Source: JAAXQD01 sp032126435
Lineage (GTDB): Bacteria > Desulfobacterota > Desulfobacteria > Desulfobacterales > UBA11574
Assembly (NCBI GenBank): GCA_032126435.1
Contig: JAQBBE010000325.1
Location: 1 to 36,855 of the forward strand
Direction of reading: 5' to 3'
Length of the DNA stretch: 36,855 nucleotides
The notes below the pieces were generated by a model. That model was not told the origin of the DNA. It saw only the letters and a list, made by a program, of their open reading frames with translations, and ran no database searches. The first letter of the stretch is position 1, and every line of letters begins with the position of its first letter. Both the position numbers and the translations under genes were made by a program. Of the stretch, positions 1-9,401 are shown piece after piece.

Positions 1-74
1 TCGATCGTTTCAAATTACGCCAGAGAAATATAAATTTTAAACCATTTCAAGATTCTTAATGCAGGTTATAGCTG

Positions 75-893
75 CTAGTTGTTGCGGATATATTCCACCG
101 CATTTTTAAAAATGCGTATGCCGACGGTGGGGCTGTCCTCCCCCTTGCCGCCCCCGCGTTTTATGGTTTCCTTGATGCGGGTCCAGTCGGGGTGGTTGGT
201 CCAGTGGTTAAAGGCTTCGGGATGGGGCATCAGACCGAAAATCCGGCCGCTGGGATCACAGATTCCGGCAATATCATAAACAGAACCGTTGGGATTGAAA
301 GGAAATTTCAGATCTGCGGACCTGCCGTCGGGCATGGCATATCGGGCCACCACCTGCTTTTCATCGATCAAACGTCGTATGGTGGATTCGTCCGCATAAA
401 ATTTTCCTTCACCGTGTCTTACCGGCAGTTCCAAGGTGTCCAGACCCGCGGTAAATATGCAAGGGGATGTTGAAGCAATCTTCAGGGTAACCCATTGGTC
501 TCTGAAATTTCCACAGTCATTGAAGGTCAGGGCAACGGATCGTTGGGTGTAGTCAAGGTCAAACCCCGGTAAAAGGCCTAGGTTGACCAGGGTCTGGAAT
601 CCATTGCAGATGCCGAGGACAAGATTCCCGGCATCGATAAATTCCAAGATTTTTTCCCCCAGATTGGTTTTCATGCGGACCGCCTGGACGACACCTGCAC
701 CGTGATCGTCTCCCCAACTGAACCCGCCGCCGAATACCATGATCTGAAAATCCTTCAAGCTGACGGTTCCGTCAATCAGCGCGTTGATATGAACGCGGCG
801 AGCAGCGGCACCGGAAAGCTTCAAAGCATAAGCGGTCTCATGATCGCAGTTCAGACCGTATCCGGTGAGCACGAGAGCCTTTACATCATTCAT
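75..893 (-). CDS. purQ: Phosphoribosylformylglycinamidine synthase, glutaminase subunit PurQ
   Basis: Class I glutamine amidotransferase that supplies ammonia to PurL for conversion of FGAR to FGAM in purine synthesis. The nucleophile elbow LGICNGFQ is visible with Cys96, and the His-Glu pair lies in MPHPE (His224, Glu226). The oxyanion region FGGGFSWGDD is near residue 54. At 272 residues it is longer than the short bacterial PurQ (about 225) and resembles the form that partners a large PurL. The ATG at 893 overlaps the purL stop in an ATGA arrangement, so translation is probably coupled. It is the last gene of the leftward block. No convincing terminator is seen in the 74 nt that remain in the window. 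Family assignment is firm. Confidence 0.95.
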   Translation of the reverse strand: MNDVKALVLTGYGLNCDHETAYALKLSGAAARRVHINALIDGTVSLKDFQIMVFGGGFSWGDDHGAGVVQAVRMKTNLGEKILEFIDAGNLVLGICNGFQTLVNLGLLPGFDLDYTQRSVALTFNDCGNFRDQWVTLKIASTSPCIFTAGLDTLELPVRHGEGKFYADESTIRRLIDEKQVVARYAMPDGRSADLKFPFNPNGSVYDIAGICDPSGRIFGLMPHPEAFNHWTNHPDWTRIKETIKRGGGKGEDSPTVGIRIFKNAVEYIRNN

Positions 894-3886
894 ATCAATT
901 CTCCGAACGGCTTTTTCCAGGCGGCCTTAAGATCCTGAACCAAAACTTTCATGATGCGCCGGTCGTCAATCCCCTGGATTACAAATTCGGGGAGGTCGGT
1001 TACAACCCCGATGCAACTGCAGGCAAGCCCGTTGAAAATTTTTTCAAAAACCGCCCGGTTCTTCGGGTCGATGGTTACGATGAAGCGGCCGGCGGATTCC
1101 GAAAACAGAATCAAATCGTTCCGGTGGACCTGTTCCGCAGGTACACGGCCCATATCTACCGACATGCCGAGATTGCCGGCCATGGCGACCATGGCAAGGT
1201 GTACCCCAAGGCCCCCGCGATAGATGCCGTGGGCCGAAGCGACGATCTCTTTCTCGACGGCATCGCCCAATGCCTTGTATAAAACAAGAAACTCGTCGGG
1301 AATCACCCTGGGAACATTCAGCCCCACATACCCGAAATTCGCATAGTATTCGGACCCGCCAAGTTCGTTTCGCGTCGTACCCAGGATATAAACCAGGTCT
1401 CCGGACACCTTGCTGTCCATGGTCACGCATTTGGTGATATCCCCGACGACCGATGTGGTGGAAAATTGAAGGGTCTCAAGGGCCGAAACCTTGTGGGTTT
1501 CGCCGTAACGCCCCGGAAGATGTCCGTCAACATACATACTGTCTTTGCCTGAAAGGAGCGGTATCTCATACGCCATACAGATTTCACGCAAAGCCCGGCA
1601 TGATCTCACAAGCTGGGCTGCCTTAAATTTTCCGTCGGGATTGTCCTGGGGATGGAATTGAATATTGGGCCAGCAGAAATTATCCACCCCGCCGATATGT
1701 TCCAAGTCTGCACCGACGGCAACCAGCCTGCGAACCGCTTCGTCAACGGTACAGTGCGTCATGTAATAGGCGTCTATGGCCGAATAGGCCGGTAGCAGCG
1801 CCTGTGCAAAAGCAAGTCCCTTTAGGGCGTCAAGAACCGGTCTAATAACCGCTGCATCACTGTTGACATCACGTTCCATACCCACCAGAGGCTTAATGAC
1901 GCTGGTGCCCTGAACTTCATGGTCATACTGCCGCGTGATCCATTCCTTGGAACAGATATTGGGACGTGAAAGCATGTCCTGGAGTAAAATTTCGTAATCA
2001 TCGGGCTCCTTTAAAACCGGTTCAAACAATCCGCGTCTTTCCGGTGTCAGCCATTGGGCATCAAACGTCCATTGGGGAAAACCCGACGTCAATAAATCCA
2101 TGTCCACATAGGCACAGGTCCGGCCGTCATAGGTGACATGAAGTTTGCCGGAATCCGTGTATTGTCCGATAACCGTGCTCTCCACCGCATGCATTTCCGA
2201 CAGTTCCAGAAATCGCTCGAGATCTTCGGGCCTCACTGCTACGGTCATCCTTTCCTGGGATTCGGAGACCCAGATCTCCCACTGGTCCAGCCCCGCATAT
2301 TTCAAGGGAATCTTTTCAAGCTGGATTTCGCATCCGTTGCTGAAGCGGGCCGATTCACCCACTGACGATGAAAGCCCCCCGCCGCCGTTGTCGGTAATAA
2401 ACTGTATCAATCCCTCGTCCCGGGCCTCTAAAAGAAAGTCATGCATTTTTTTCTGCGTATAAGGGTCTCCGATCTGAACATGACCGGCCGGGGTATGTTC
2501 GGAAAAAGTCTCCGAAGAAGCGGTAACGCCGTGAATACCATCCTTGCCGACCCGACCGCCACACATGATAACCAGGTCTTTGGATGCGGTTCTCTTTTTT
2601 TCCGCCGGGCGTCCTTTGACCAGGGCCGGCATAATCCCCACCGCAGTCACAAAGACCAGGCATTTCCCCAGGTATCCCGGGTCAAAAAGAACCTGGCCGA
2701 AGGTGGTGGGAATTCCGCTCTTGTTGCCGCCGTCACGCACACCTTCGATGACCCCGTCCAAAAGCCGTCTCGGATGGAGATGCGGTTTAAGGCCCCCGCT
2801 GTAATCTCTGGGTCCGACACAAAAACCGTAACCGCCCATCACCAGCTTCGATCCCAGGCCCGTCCCCAAAGGATCACGGTAAACCCCCACGATGCCGGTG
2901 ATGGCTCCGCCGTAGGCTTCCATGTTGGATGGAGAATTATGGGTTTCTCCGGTAATGACGTAGTAATGTCCGTCGTCAAAACGACCGACACCGGCATTAT
3001 CCCACAACACCGATACCACCCAAGGCTTTCTTTCTTTTAATGTCAGGGTCGGCGTCTCGATACATGTTTTAAAAAGATTGTCCACAATATCCGTTTCACC
3101 GGTGACAAGATCCTTGTAGCGAAACAATCCTCGAAACGTATTGTGGTTGCAGTGATCGCTCCTGGCCTGGGAAATATACTCAAGTTCGATATCTGTTGGA
3201 TCCGACAGCCCCTTTGATGCTCTTTCGGCCTGGACTTTTTCGTTCAAGAAATAGGATCTTATGAAGGGAATATCGGCGGGGTTCAATGCGAGACCCCGCT
3301 GATCACTGATTTTCTTCAGGGCAGCGTCACTATGGATAGAAATGGTGGTAACCGTCGGTGTATGGTCGAGAATAACCTTAGGGATGATTATACCGATCCC
3401 CTCTGCAAGATCCCATTCATCGGCCGGAAAAATTTTCCACTGCTGGATAATGTCATTGGCCAGAAGTTCGCCGGCAACCATATTTACCGCTTCGAAGGTC
3501 AGACCTGAACCTTTCAGACAATACCGTTTTGAAGTATAGATGGCTTCATCGGAGCCGAATTTTATCCCCAGAATATCTTCCACCGCCTCAACGGCGGTAC
3601 TCCCCGGATTATCTCTGACCCCCGGACGAAAGCCCACCCAGATGGTCCAGTCAAAATCGATCTGAAGCGGATCATAAGCGGAGATCTGGGTCACAGGGTT
3701 TGTAAAGATTTCAGTTTGAACGGTTTTCAGCTGTTCAGCTGAAAGGTCCGCATCAATGGTGATGACATGAATGCTGCGGACATGGGTCAGTTCAATCCCA
3801 AAATAGTTTTTCGCCTTCTGGCGAATTCCATGGCCCTCAGCATCAAAAAGATCCGGTTTCAGTGCAATTTCGAGTCGGTATGGCAT
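890..3886 (-). CDS. purL: Phosphoribosylformylglycinamidine synthase PurL with N-terminal PurS-like region
   Basis: ATP-dependent FGAM synthase of de novo purine synthesis, about 998 residues. Residues 1 to about 75 look like a PurS domain (MPYRLEIALKPDLFDAEG and following), so PurS appears fused to the catalytic part. The AIRS-like repeats follow, with GETHNSPS near residue 315 and the glycine-rich DNGGGGLSSSVGE near 500. No glutaminase domain is attached; PurQ is encoded separately just downstream. The longest frame begins at a TTG at 3889, but the ATG at 3886 overlaps the rseP stop (TGATG) and is preferred. It lies in an operon with membrane-biogenesis genes rather than other pur genes, which suggests housekeeping expression. 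Confidence 0.95.
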   Translation of the reverse strand: MPYRLEIALKPDLFDAEGHGIRQKAKNYFGIELTHVRSIHVITIDADLSAEQLKTVQTEIFTNPVTQISAYDPLQIDFDWTIWVGFRPGVRDNPGSTAVEAVEDILGIKFGSDEAIYTSKRYCLKGSGLTFEAVNMVAGELLANDIIQQWKIFPADEWDLAEGIGIIIPKVILDHTPTVTTISIHSDAALKKISDQRGLALNPADIPFIRSYFLNEKVQAERASKGLSDPTDIELEYISQARSDHCNHNTFRGLFRYKDLVTGETDIVDNLFKTCIETPTLTLKERKPWVVSVLWDNAGVGRFDDGHYYVITGETHNSPSNMEAYGGAITGIVGVYRDPLGTGLGSKLVMGGYGFCVGPRDYSGGLKPHLHPRRLLDGVIEGVRDGGNKSGIPTTFGQVLFDPGYLGKCLVFVTAVGIMPALVKGRPAEKKRTASKDLVIMCGGRVGKDGIHGVTASSETFSEHTPAGHVQIGDPYTQKKMHDFLLEARDEGLIQFITDNGGGGLSSSVGESARFSNGCEIQLEKIPLKYAGLDQWEIWVSESQERMTVAVRPEDLERFLELSEMHAVESTVIGQYTDSGKLHVTYDGRTCAYVDMDLLTSGFPQWTFDAQWLTPERRGLFEPVLKEPDDYEILLQDMLSRPNICSKEWITRQYDHEVQGTSVIKPLVGMERDVNSDAAVIRPVLDALKGLAFAQALLPAYSAIDAYYMTHCTVDEAVRRLVAVGADLEHIGGVDNFCWPNIQFHPQDNPDGKFKAAQLVRSCRALREICMAYEIPLLSGKDSMYVDGHLPGRYGETHKVSALETLQFSTTSVVGDITKCVTMDSKVSGDLVYILGTTRNELGGSEYYANFGYVGLNVPRVIPDEFLVLYKALGDAVEKEIVASAHGIYRGGLGVHLAMVAMAGNLGMSVDMGRVPAEQVHRNDLILFSESAGRFIVTIDPKNRAVFEKIFNGLACSCIGVVTDLPEFVIQGIDDRRIMKVLVQDLKAAWKKPFGELI

Positions 3887-4953
3887 CAACTTAAGAACAC
3901 CCGTGCAATATCATTATAAAACACATATATCATTAGCAGAATCAGCACAAATATCCCGGCTTGCTGGGCAATCTCACGTATCTTTATGCTCACCGGACGT
4001 CCGGTGACCGCCTCGACAAAAAAGAACAGCAGATGTCCGCCGTCCAAAACCGGTATGGGAAGAAAATTTAAAATAGCAAGATTTATGCTGATAAGGGCAA
4101 TGAAAAAGATAAAATTGACCACCCCTGCCCTGGCCTCCTGACCGGCCATCTGTGCGATCATTATTGGGCCGCCCAGTGTTTTTGGCGAAACAGTCCCCTG
4201 AAAAAGTTTTACAACACCCTTTATGGTCAAGGCTGTTATTTGATAGGTTTGTATGAAGCTCTGTGAAAGGGCCTGAAAAACGTTCAAATCCTTGGTAAAG
4301 AAATCACCGGAAGCGGTAACTCCGATGACATAGCGCTCGATATCCTCGTTGAATATATTTTTAAATATTTTCGGTTCCGGCGTAACATCCACAACACGCA
4401 TGGAATTACTGCGAATCACGGATATGGACAGGGTCTTTCCTTTGCTCGTGGTAATCATCTTCGCCATGTCTTCCCAGCTTAAAATCTTCACGCCGTCGAT
4501 GGATACCACCAGATCACCCTTTTTCAGCCCCGTCCTGTAAGCGGGGGTACCTTCATTGACCTCTCCGATGGAGGATTTTAATATTAACATGCCGGATATT
4601 TGAAAAATACCGTAGAATATGATCAGCGCCAGAAGAATATTAAAAAAGGGCCCGGCGGCAACAATTAAAATCCGTTTAAAGACATTTTTGTGCGTAAAAG
4701 AAAGCGGAATATCAGCGGGGTCTAAGTCGGCATCCGGTTGCTCACCCACCATTTTGACATATCCGCCGAGAGGTATGGCGGAAATCCGATAATCGGTAAT
4801 GCCGATCTTTTTACCGATCATTTTTGGACCAAAGCCAAGTGAAAATGTCTCCACCCCGACACCCAGCAGCCTTGCCACAAGGAAATGCCCCAATTCATGA
4901 AAAAATATCAGTACGCCCAGTACGATGACCAATGCAAATATATTAACACTCAT
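3886..4953 (-). CDS. rseP: Site-2 zinc metalloprotease RseP family
   Basis: Intramembrane protease of the M50 family. In well-studied bacteria it cleaves anti-sigma factors and remnant signal peptides in the inner membrane. The first membrane segment carries the zinc motif HELGH (His19, Glu20, His23). A PDZ-like region lies near residues 120-200, with ILKSSIGEVNEGTPAYRTGLKKGDLVVSI split by hydrophobic turns. The third motif NFLPIPVLDGGH is near residue 300 and supplies the other zinc ligand. Length 355 is usual for bacteria with one PDZ domain (E. coli has two). The gene follows dxr by 78 nt and overlaps purL by 1 nt. No anti-sigma substrate is encoded nearby, so the substrate is unknown. Confidence 0.93.
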   Translation of the reverse strand: MSVNIFALVIVLGVLIFFHELGHFLVARLLGVGVETFSLGFGPKMIGKKIGITDYRISAIPLGGYVKMVGEQPDADLDPADIPLSFTHKNVFKRILIVAAGPFFNILLALIIFYGIFQISGMLILKSSIGEVNEGTPAYRTGLKKGDLVVSIDGVKILSWEDMAKMITTSKGKTLSISVIRSNSMRVVDVTPEPKIFKNIFNEDIERYVIGVTASGDFFTKDLNVFQALSQSFIQTYQITALTIKGVVKLFQGTVSPKTLGGPIMIAQMAGQEARAGVVNFIFFIALISINLAILNFLPIPVLDGGHLLFFFVEAVTGRPVSIKIREIAQQAGIFVLILLMIYVFYNDIARVFLS

Positions 4954-5031
4954 TATATTTTTCTAATTCCCATTCGAAGATAATTTCTCGCGGATGTTAT
5001 CACAAATCCACAAAGATATAAAGAAGTAAGC

Positions 5032-6195
5032 TCAAACAGAAGCCTTTGAAATCAGATCTCGGGCCTGTTCTCTGGCCCACCGGTCAGCTTGAAGAATATC
5101 CTGAAGCGTTGGATCTGTAATTACAGTATGCTGCTCCATGGTTCCCCGGATAACCTCCGGTATTTTCAAAAAAGAGATGCGTTTTCCTAAAAAGGCCTCC
5201 ACAGCCGCTTCATTTGCGGCATTTAACACCGCCGGGAGGGTCCCGTCTGTTTCACAGGCCCGATATGCCAAAGCAAGACAAGGGAACTTTTCCAAATCAG
5301 GTTCTTCAAAAGTAAGCGCACCGATACTCACAAAATCCGGCAGCGGCTGTTCAAGCGCAAGACGTTCCGGATAAGACAGGGCATATGCAATGGCGCCCAT
5401 CATATCGGGAATGCCAAGCTGTGCCATGACCGTTCCATCTTTAAAGGAAACCATGGAGTGGATCACGCTTTGGGGGTGTATCACCACCTCAATCATTTTC
5501 TGTGAAATACCGAAGAGACGTTTTGCCTCTATAATCTCAAGCCCTTTGTTCATCAGCGTTGCTGAGTCGACACTAATTTTTTTGCCCATACGCCAGGTGG
5601 GGTGATTCAGGGCAGCTTCCGGTTTAATGGACCCAAACTCATTTCTCGGCAGATTTAAAAACGGGCCGCCGGAGGCTGTAAGAAATATCTTATCCAAATC
5701 CTCACGTCGATTCCCCGAAATACATTGAAAAATCGCGCTGTGCTCGCTGTCGATGGGAAGTATCTTTGACCCATTTAAGGCCGCCTTCTTTACGACAATC
5801 TCACCGGCCATAACAAGGGTTTCCTTGTTCGCCAGGGCGATGTTTTTCCCCGCCTCGATGGCTGCCAGGGTCGGCATCAGACCGGACGCCCCCACGAATG
5901 AAACCACAACCATATCAACGGATTGATAGGCTGCAGCAGCTTTGTAACCGTCTTCTCCGTACCATATTTCAACGCCGGTTCCCGAGGGGAGCATGTTTTG
6001 CAGATCAACCGCGCTGGATTCATCATAAACTACGGCAATTTCAGGATGGAATCTTTCGATCTGCCTGGACAGTAAAGAAATGTTTCGTTTGGCTGCAAGC
6101 GCCTTGACTGCAAACCGTTCTGGAAACATCTCTACGATCTTAAGGACATTACAGCCGATGGATCCAGTCGATCCCAATATGGAAAGATTTTTCAT
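5032..6195 (-). CDS. dxr: 1-deoxy-D-xylulose 5-phosphate reductoisomerase
   Basis: NADPH-dependent enzyme making 2-C-methyl-D-erythritol 4-phosphate, the first committed step of the MEP isoprenoid pathway. The N-terminal nucleotide-binding motif ILGSTGSIG starts at residue 5. The substrate/metal region is seen in DSEHSAIFQ and in MNKGLEIIEA. The frame opens at a TTG at 6204, but the ATG at 6195 gives the usual MKNLSILGSTGSIG start and 387 residues, the normal family length. It sits between cdsA and rseP, as in many Deltaproteobacteria. With UppS two genes upstream it ties isoprenoid supply to cell-envelope synthesis. Confidence 0.95.
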   Translation of the reverse strand: MKNLSILGSTGSIGCNVLKIVEMFPERFAVKALAAKRNISLLSRQIERFHPEIAVVYDESSAVDLQNMLPSGTGVEIWYGEDGYKAAAAYQSVDMVVVSFVGASGLMPTLAAIEAGKNIALANKETLVMAGEIVVKKAALNGSKILPIDSEHSAIFQCISGNRREDLDKIFLTASGGPFLNLPRNEFGSIKPEAALNHPTWRMGKKISVDSATLMNKGLEIIEAKRLFGISQKMIEVVIHPQSVIHSMVSFKDGTVMAQLGIPDMMGAIAYALSYPERLALEQPLPDFVSIGALTFEEPDLEKFPCLALAYRACETDGTLPAVLNAANEAAVEAFLGKRISFLKIPEVIRGTMEQHTVITDPTLQDILQADRWAREQARDLISKASV

Positions 6196-6276
6196 AGCAC
6201 TCAAACATCGCAGGTAAACGGCTCTTGTCTTAAAAAAACAAGCGAAAGACAGACTAAAAAAAACGCCAATTACCGG

Positions 6277-7113
6277 TTATCCGGTTAGTACATATTCCTT
6301 AAAAAAAAACGCCACGGGTGCAGCAAACAACAAGGCATCAATCCGATCGAGGATACCGCCGTGACCCGGAAATAATGTCCCGGAATCTTTTATATGGGAC
6401 GCCCGCTTTAATTCAGATTCGAACAGATCTCCCACCTGACCGGCAACACCGATGGAAAAGAAAAACAGGAGACTTAAACCCCATGATAACGACGGCATAA
6501 AAAAATATTTGAACAAAGCGCCCACGACCAGGTTTGCAGCAAGACCGCCCACAGAGCCCTCGATGGTCTTGTTAGGACTTACGGCCGGACAAAGCTTGTG
6601 CCGCCCAAAATAAGTGCCGGCATAGTAGGCACCGGTATCACCGATAAATACGAGTATTAACAGAAAAAATATCCAGGAAATACCATCATTCCCATTTCGA
6701 ATCAAAACAAGATATGAAAGAAAAAACGGGATATAGATAACACCCAGAACCTGTTTGAAAACAATTTCCAAAACAGACGAATCAAATTTGAACTTTGAAA
6801 AAGAGACCAGAGCGCAAACGATAAAATTAAAACTTATAATGCATAGAACCATTTTGAACGAATGAAAATATGCAGCCCAGATAACCGCCGAACCTGTGAA
6901 AAAAGCTAAACCCTGAAAGCTCAAAATGGAAAAGCTTTTAGCGTTCAACTTTTCGCTTTCAGCGGTATTCAGACCCATCCGAAAATATTCCCAAAGTGCG
7001 ATAATGACCGCGGCATTGATAACAACGGCAAGCAGAAATGTGCCCCCGATGCTTATTAATAAAATAAGAAACGGGATGATCACAATCGCTGTAATCCATC
7101 GTTTTAAATGCAT
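6277..7113 (-). CDS. cdsA: Phosphatidate cytidylyltransferase (CDP-diglyceride synthase)
   Basis: Polytopic inner-membrane enzyme that makes CDP-diacylglycerol from phosphatidate and CTP. The full family signature is present near the C-terminus: SELKRASHIKDSGTLFPGHG followed by GILDRID. Multiple hydrophobic segments fill the first 190 residues. Length 278 is typical. The ATG at 7113 has a GAGG box about 5 nt upstream. The gap to the uppS stop is 260 nt, the widest within this block, and holds a pair of 22-nt inverted repeats described separately. The gap to dxr is 81 nt and A/T rich. Confidence 0.95.
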   Translation of the reverse strand: MHLKRWITAIVIIPFLILLISIGGTFLLAVVINAAVIIALWEYFRMGLNTAESEKLNAKSFSILSFQGLAFFTGSAVIWAAYFHSFKMVLCIISFNFIVCALVSFSKFKFDSSVLEIVFKQVLGVIYIPFFLSYLVLIRNGNDGISWIFFLLILVFIGDTGAYYAGTYFGRHKLCPAVSPNKTIEGSVGGLAANLVVGALFKYFFMPSLSWGLSLLFFFSIGVAGQVGDLFESELKRASHIKDSGTLFPGHGGILDRIDALLFAAPVAFFFKEYVLTG

Positions 7114-7190
7114 AATGCCTCGTCCTGGGAATACTTCAACTTTCTGATTTTAATGTGATTTATTGAGACATAGTCTTTTTGTCTCGCACG

Positions 7191-7312
7191 TGGAATGCTG
7201 GAATGGCGGAATGTCGGTTGTTAGAAGAATTTCGATTTTTAAGATATTTTTTTACTTTCTTATCAAAATGGATTTTGTTAACAATCCGTTATTCCATCAT
7301 TCCAGTATTCCA
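7191..7312. repeat. Pair of 22-nt inverted repeats between cdsA and uppS
   Basis: Left arm 7191-7212 and right arm 7291-7312 are inverted copies with 3 mismatches in 22 positions. Each arm is itself built from GGAAT units spaced 7-8 nt apart. The 78-nt centre is AT-rich and has no gene. In the transcript the arms could close a long stem-loop between uppS and cdsA. Confidence 0.7.
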
Positions 7313-7373
7313 ACATTTCAATTATGAACGAAGCGAATTAAGTTCTGTACCGGAGGTTGAAAAATGCTGGTTA

Positions 7374-8123
7374 TCAGGATCCGGTTCTACCGAATCTTCG
7401 CTCACGGCGCTGATAGTCTTTCAGAATTTGCACAAATTCATCCTTTCCAAAATCGGGCCACAAGGTATCTGTGATATAAATTTCCGTATACGCGATCTGC
7501 CACAGTAGAAAATTACTGATGCGCACTTCGCCGCTGGTTCTGATCAGAAGATCAGGATCAGGCATATCAGCGGTATAAAGATGCTCGGATATCAGTTCAG
7601 AGGTTATTAAATCTGGATCAATATGACCGTCTCTGACCTTTTTTGCAATCTGCTTGACCATCCTTAGAATCTCAGACCGTCCGCCGTAACTCAGTGCGAG
7701 ATTAAGGCGCAGACCGTCATTTTTTTTTGTTAAATCCATGGTCTTATACAGTGTCTTCCGGACATCTTCCGGCAATCGTTCGGTCTGTCCGATGGCATTC
7801 AGTCGAATATTGTTGCCCAGCATCTCTGTTTTTTCGGATTCTAGGAATTTTTTTAGGAGGGACATGAGAGCGGTGACCTCGGATTTGGGTCGTTGCCAGT
7901 TTTCGGTGGAAAAAGCATACAGCGTCAAAATGGGAATTCCGATTTCACGGCAGGTCCGAACAATGGTTCGAACGGCCTCGGAACCCTTTTCATGACCTTT
8001 GATCCGATTTATTAGGCGTTTTTTGGCCCATCGACCGTTACCATCCATAATGATGGCCACATGGGAGGGTAATTTTTCAGGATTAAGATCTGTGCTTACA
8101 ACAGAAGGTGTATTAGAATTCAA
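7374..8123 (-). CDS. uppS: Undecaprenyl diphosphate synthase (cis-prenyltransferase)
   Basis: Builds the C55 lipid carrier for peptidoglycan and O-antigen from FPP and IPP. Diagnostic motifs are HVAIIMDGNGRWAKKR near the N-terminus (catalytic Asp about residue 27 with the start chosen here) and DLLIRTSGEVRISNFLLWQ with AYTEIY near the C-terminus. The longest frame reaches an ATG at 8177, deep inside frr. The better start is the TTG at 8123, preceded by AAGGAG and inside the last codons of frr; this gives 249 residues, the usual size, and an 11-nt overlap with frr. The ATG start would add 18 basic and serine-rich residues not expected in the family. Confidence 0.92.
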   Translation of the reverse strand: MNSNTPSVVSTDLNPEKLPSHVAIIMDGNGRWAKKRLINRIKGHEKGSEAVRTIVRTCREIGIPILTLYAFSTENWQRPKSEVTALMSLLKKFLESEKTEMLGNNIRLNAIGQTERLPEDVRKTLYKTMDLTKKNDGLRLNLALSYGGRSEILRMVKQIAKKVRDGHIDPDLITSELISEHLYTADMPDPDLLIRTSGEVRISNFLLWQIAYTEIYITDTLWPDFGKDEFVQILKDYQRRERRFGRTGS

Positions 8124-8670
8124 GGATCTCCTTCTCTTTATTTTTACAGACTTCATCGACAAGCTTGATATACTCATCTGTTATTTTCTGTATCTGATCT
8201 TGAGCCTTGAAAGCATCATCTTCCGAAATTTCGCCATCCTTCTTCAAGCCTTTCAGCAGTTCGTTGGCATCACGTCTTTGATTGCGCACCGCAACCCGAT
8301 GTTCTTCGCCCTTTTTATATACGACTTTTACAAGCTGTTTTCTTCTCTCTTCGGTCAGCGGCGGAATGGAGATCCGTATCAGCTTGCCGTCATTTGAAGG
8401 CGTGAGACCGAGATCGGACTTCAATATGGCCTTTTCAATATCCTTGATAACGGATACGTCCCAAGGTTGTATGGTAATCAGCCGGCTTTCGGGAACAACA
8501 AGAGATGCCATCTGGTTAAGGGGTGTCTGTGTGCCGTAATAATCGACCCGAATGCCATCCATAAGTGAAAGGGAAGCACGTCCGGTCCGGATCCTTTTCA
8601 ATTCATTTTCTAGCGCATCTATCGACTTTTGCATACCATCTCTGGTTTCTTGATATATCGACTCAATCAT
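8113..8670 (-). CDS. frr: Ribosome recycling factor
   Basis: Splits post-termination ribosomes together with EF-G. The protein begins MIESIYQETRDGMQKSIDAL and carries the conserved KRIRTGRASLSLMDGIRVDYYG segment in two adjacent pieces, followed by the ISIPPLTEERRKQLVK helix. Starting at the ATG at 8670 gives 185 residues, the canonical length; the open frame runs 16 codons further upstream into the pyrH end region and that extension is not family-like. It lies 11 nt after the pyrH stop and overlaps uppS at its 3' end. The order rpsB-tsf-pyrH-frr is widely conserved in bacteria. Confidence 0.96.
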   Translation of the reverse strand: MIESIYQETRDGMQKSIDALENELKRIRTGRASLSLMDGIRVDYYGTQTPLNQMASLVVPESRLITIQPWDVSVIKDIEKAILKSDLGLTPSNDGKLIRISIPPLTEERRKQLVKVVYKKGEEHRVAVRNQRRDANELLKGLKKDGEISEDDAFKAQDQIQKITDEYIKLVDEVCKNKEKEILEF

Positions 8671-8681
8671 GGCGTCTTCCT

Positions 8682-9392
8682 TTAATGGTTGATCTGGGTT
8701 CCCACCGTTTCTCCGCACACCACCTTTTTGATATTCCCCTTATGGGTCAAATTAAAGATAATAAGCGGAAGCTTATTATCCATTGCCAGAGAAATCGCTG
8801 TCATATCCATCACGTGGAGTTGCTTTTCAATAACCTCCATATATTTGATTTCTCTTATAAATTTAGCCTTTTTATCGACAGAGGGATCTGCATCGTAGAG
8901 TCCGTCAACCTTCGTCGCTTTAAAAAGGATCTCCGCACGTATTTCCTGGGCCCTGAGAACCGCAGCAGTATCGGTTGTAAAGTAAGGATTCCCGGTACCT
9001 GCTGCAAATATAACCACCCGTCCCTTTTCCAAGTGGCGAACAGCCCTTCGAACGATAAAGGGTTCCGCCACTTCATGCATTGAAATAGCGGTCTGAACAC
9101 GGGTCACAACCCCCTTTTTTTCCAAAGCATCCTGTAACGCAAGGCTGTTAATGACGGTGGCCAGCATTCCCATTCGATCGGCAGAGACCCGATCCATGCC
9201 ATATGAGGAGGCGGCGATGCCTCTGAAAATATTACCACCGCCGACAACGATGGCAATTTGAACCCCGAGGTCAAATACAGAACGGACCTCTCCAGCCACG
9301 TACCGTATCATCTCGGGACTTATCCCAAAATTCTGATCGCCCATCAGCGCTTCACCGCTAAGTTTAAGCAGGATCCTTTTATATTTGGGCAT
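8682..9392 (-). CDS. pyrH: UMP kinase
   Basis: Bacterial UMP kinase of the amino-acid-kinase fold; phosphorylates UMP to UDP as a hexamer. Seen motifs are KRILLKLSGEALMG at the N-terminus, VVGGGNIFRG, the DRMGMLATVINSLALQ helix, and GTGNPYFTTDTAA. Length 236 with the ATG at 9392. A TTG two codons upstream (9398) is an alternative, since a GGGGA box in the end of tsf is better spaced for it. The gene follows tsf by 9 nt and precedes frr by 11 nt in the conserved translation operon. Confidence 0.95.
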   Translation of the reverse strand: MPKYKRILLKLSGEALMGDQNFGISPEMIRYVAGEVRSVFDLGVQIAIVVGGGNIFRGIAASSYGMDRVSADRMGMLATVINSLALQDALEKKGVVTRVQTAISMHEVAEPFIVRRAVRHLEKGRVVIFAAGTGNPYFTTDTAAVLRAQEIRAEILFKATKVDGLYDADPSVDKKAKFIREIKYMEVIEKQLHVMDMTAISLAMDNKLPLIIFNLTHKGNIKKVVCGETVGTQINH

Positions 9393-9401
9393 GGTCAAAG
9401 T

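Noticed and set aside
1044..1430. 128-codon minus-strand frame inside purL
   Set aside because: Same-strand out-of-frame shadow of purL; basic, Arg-rich composition typical of frame-shifted coding DNA.
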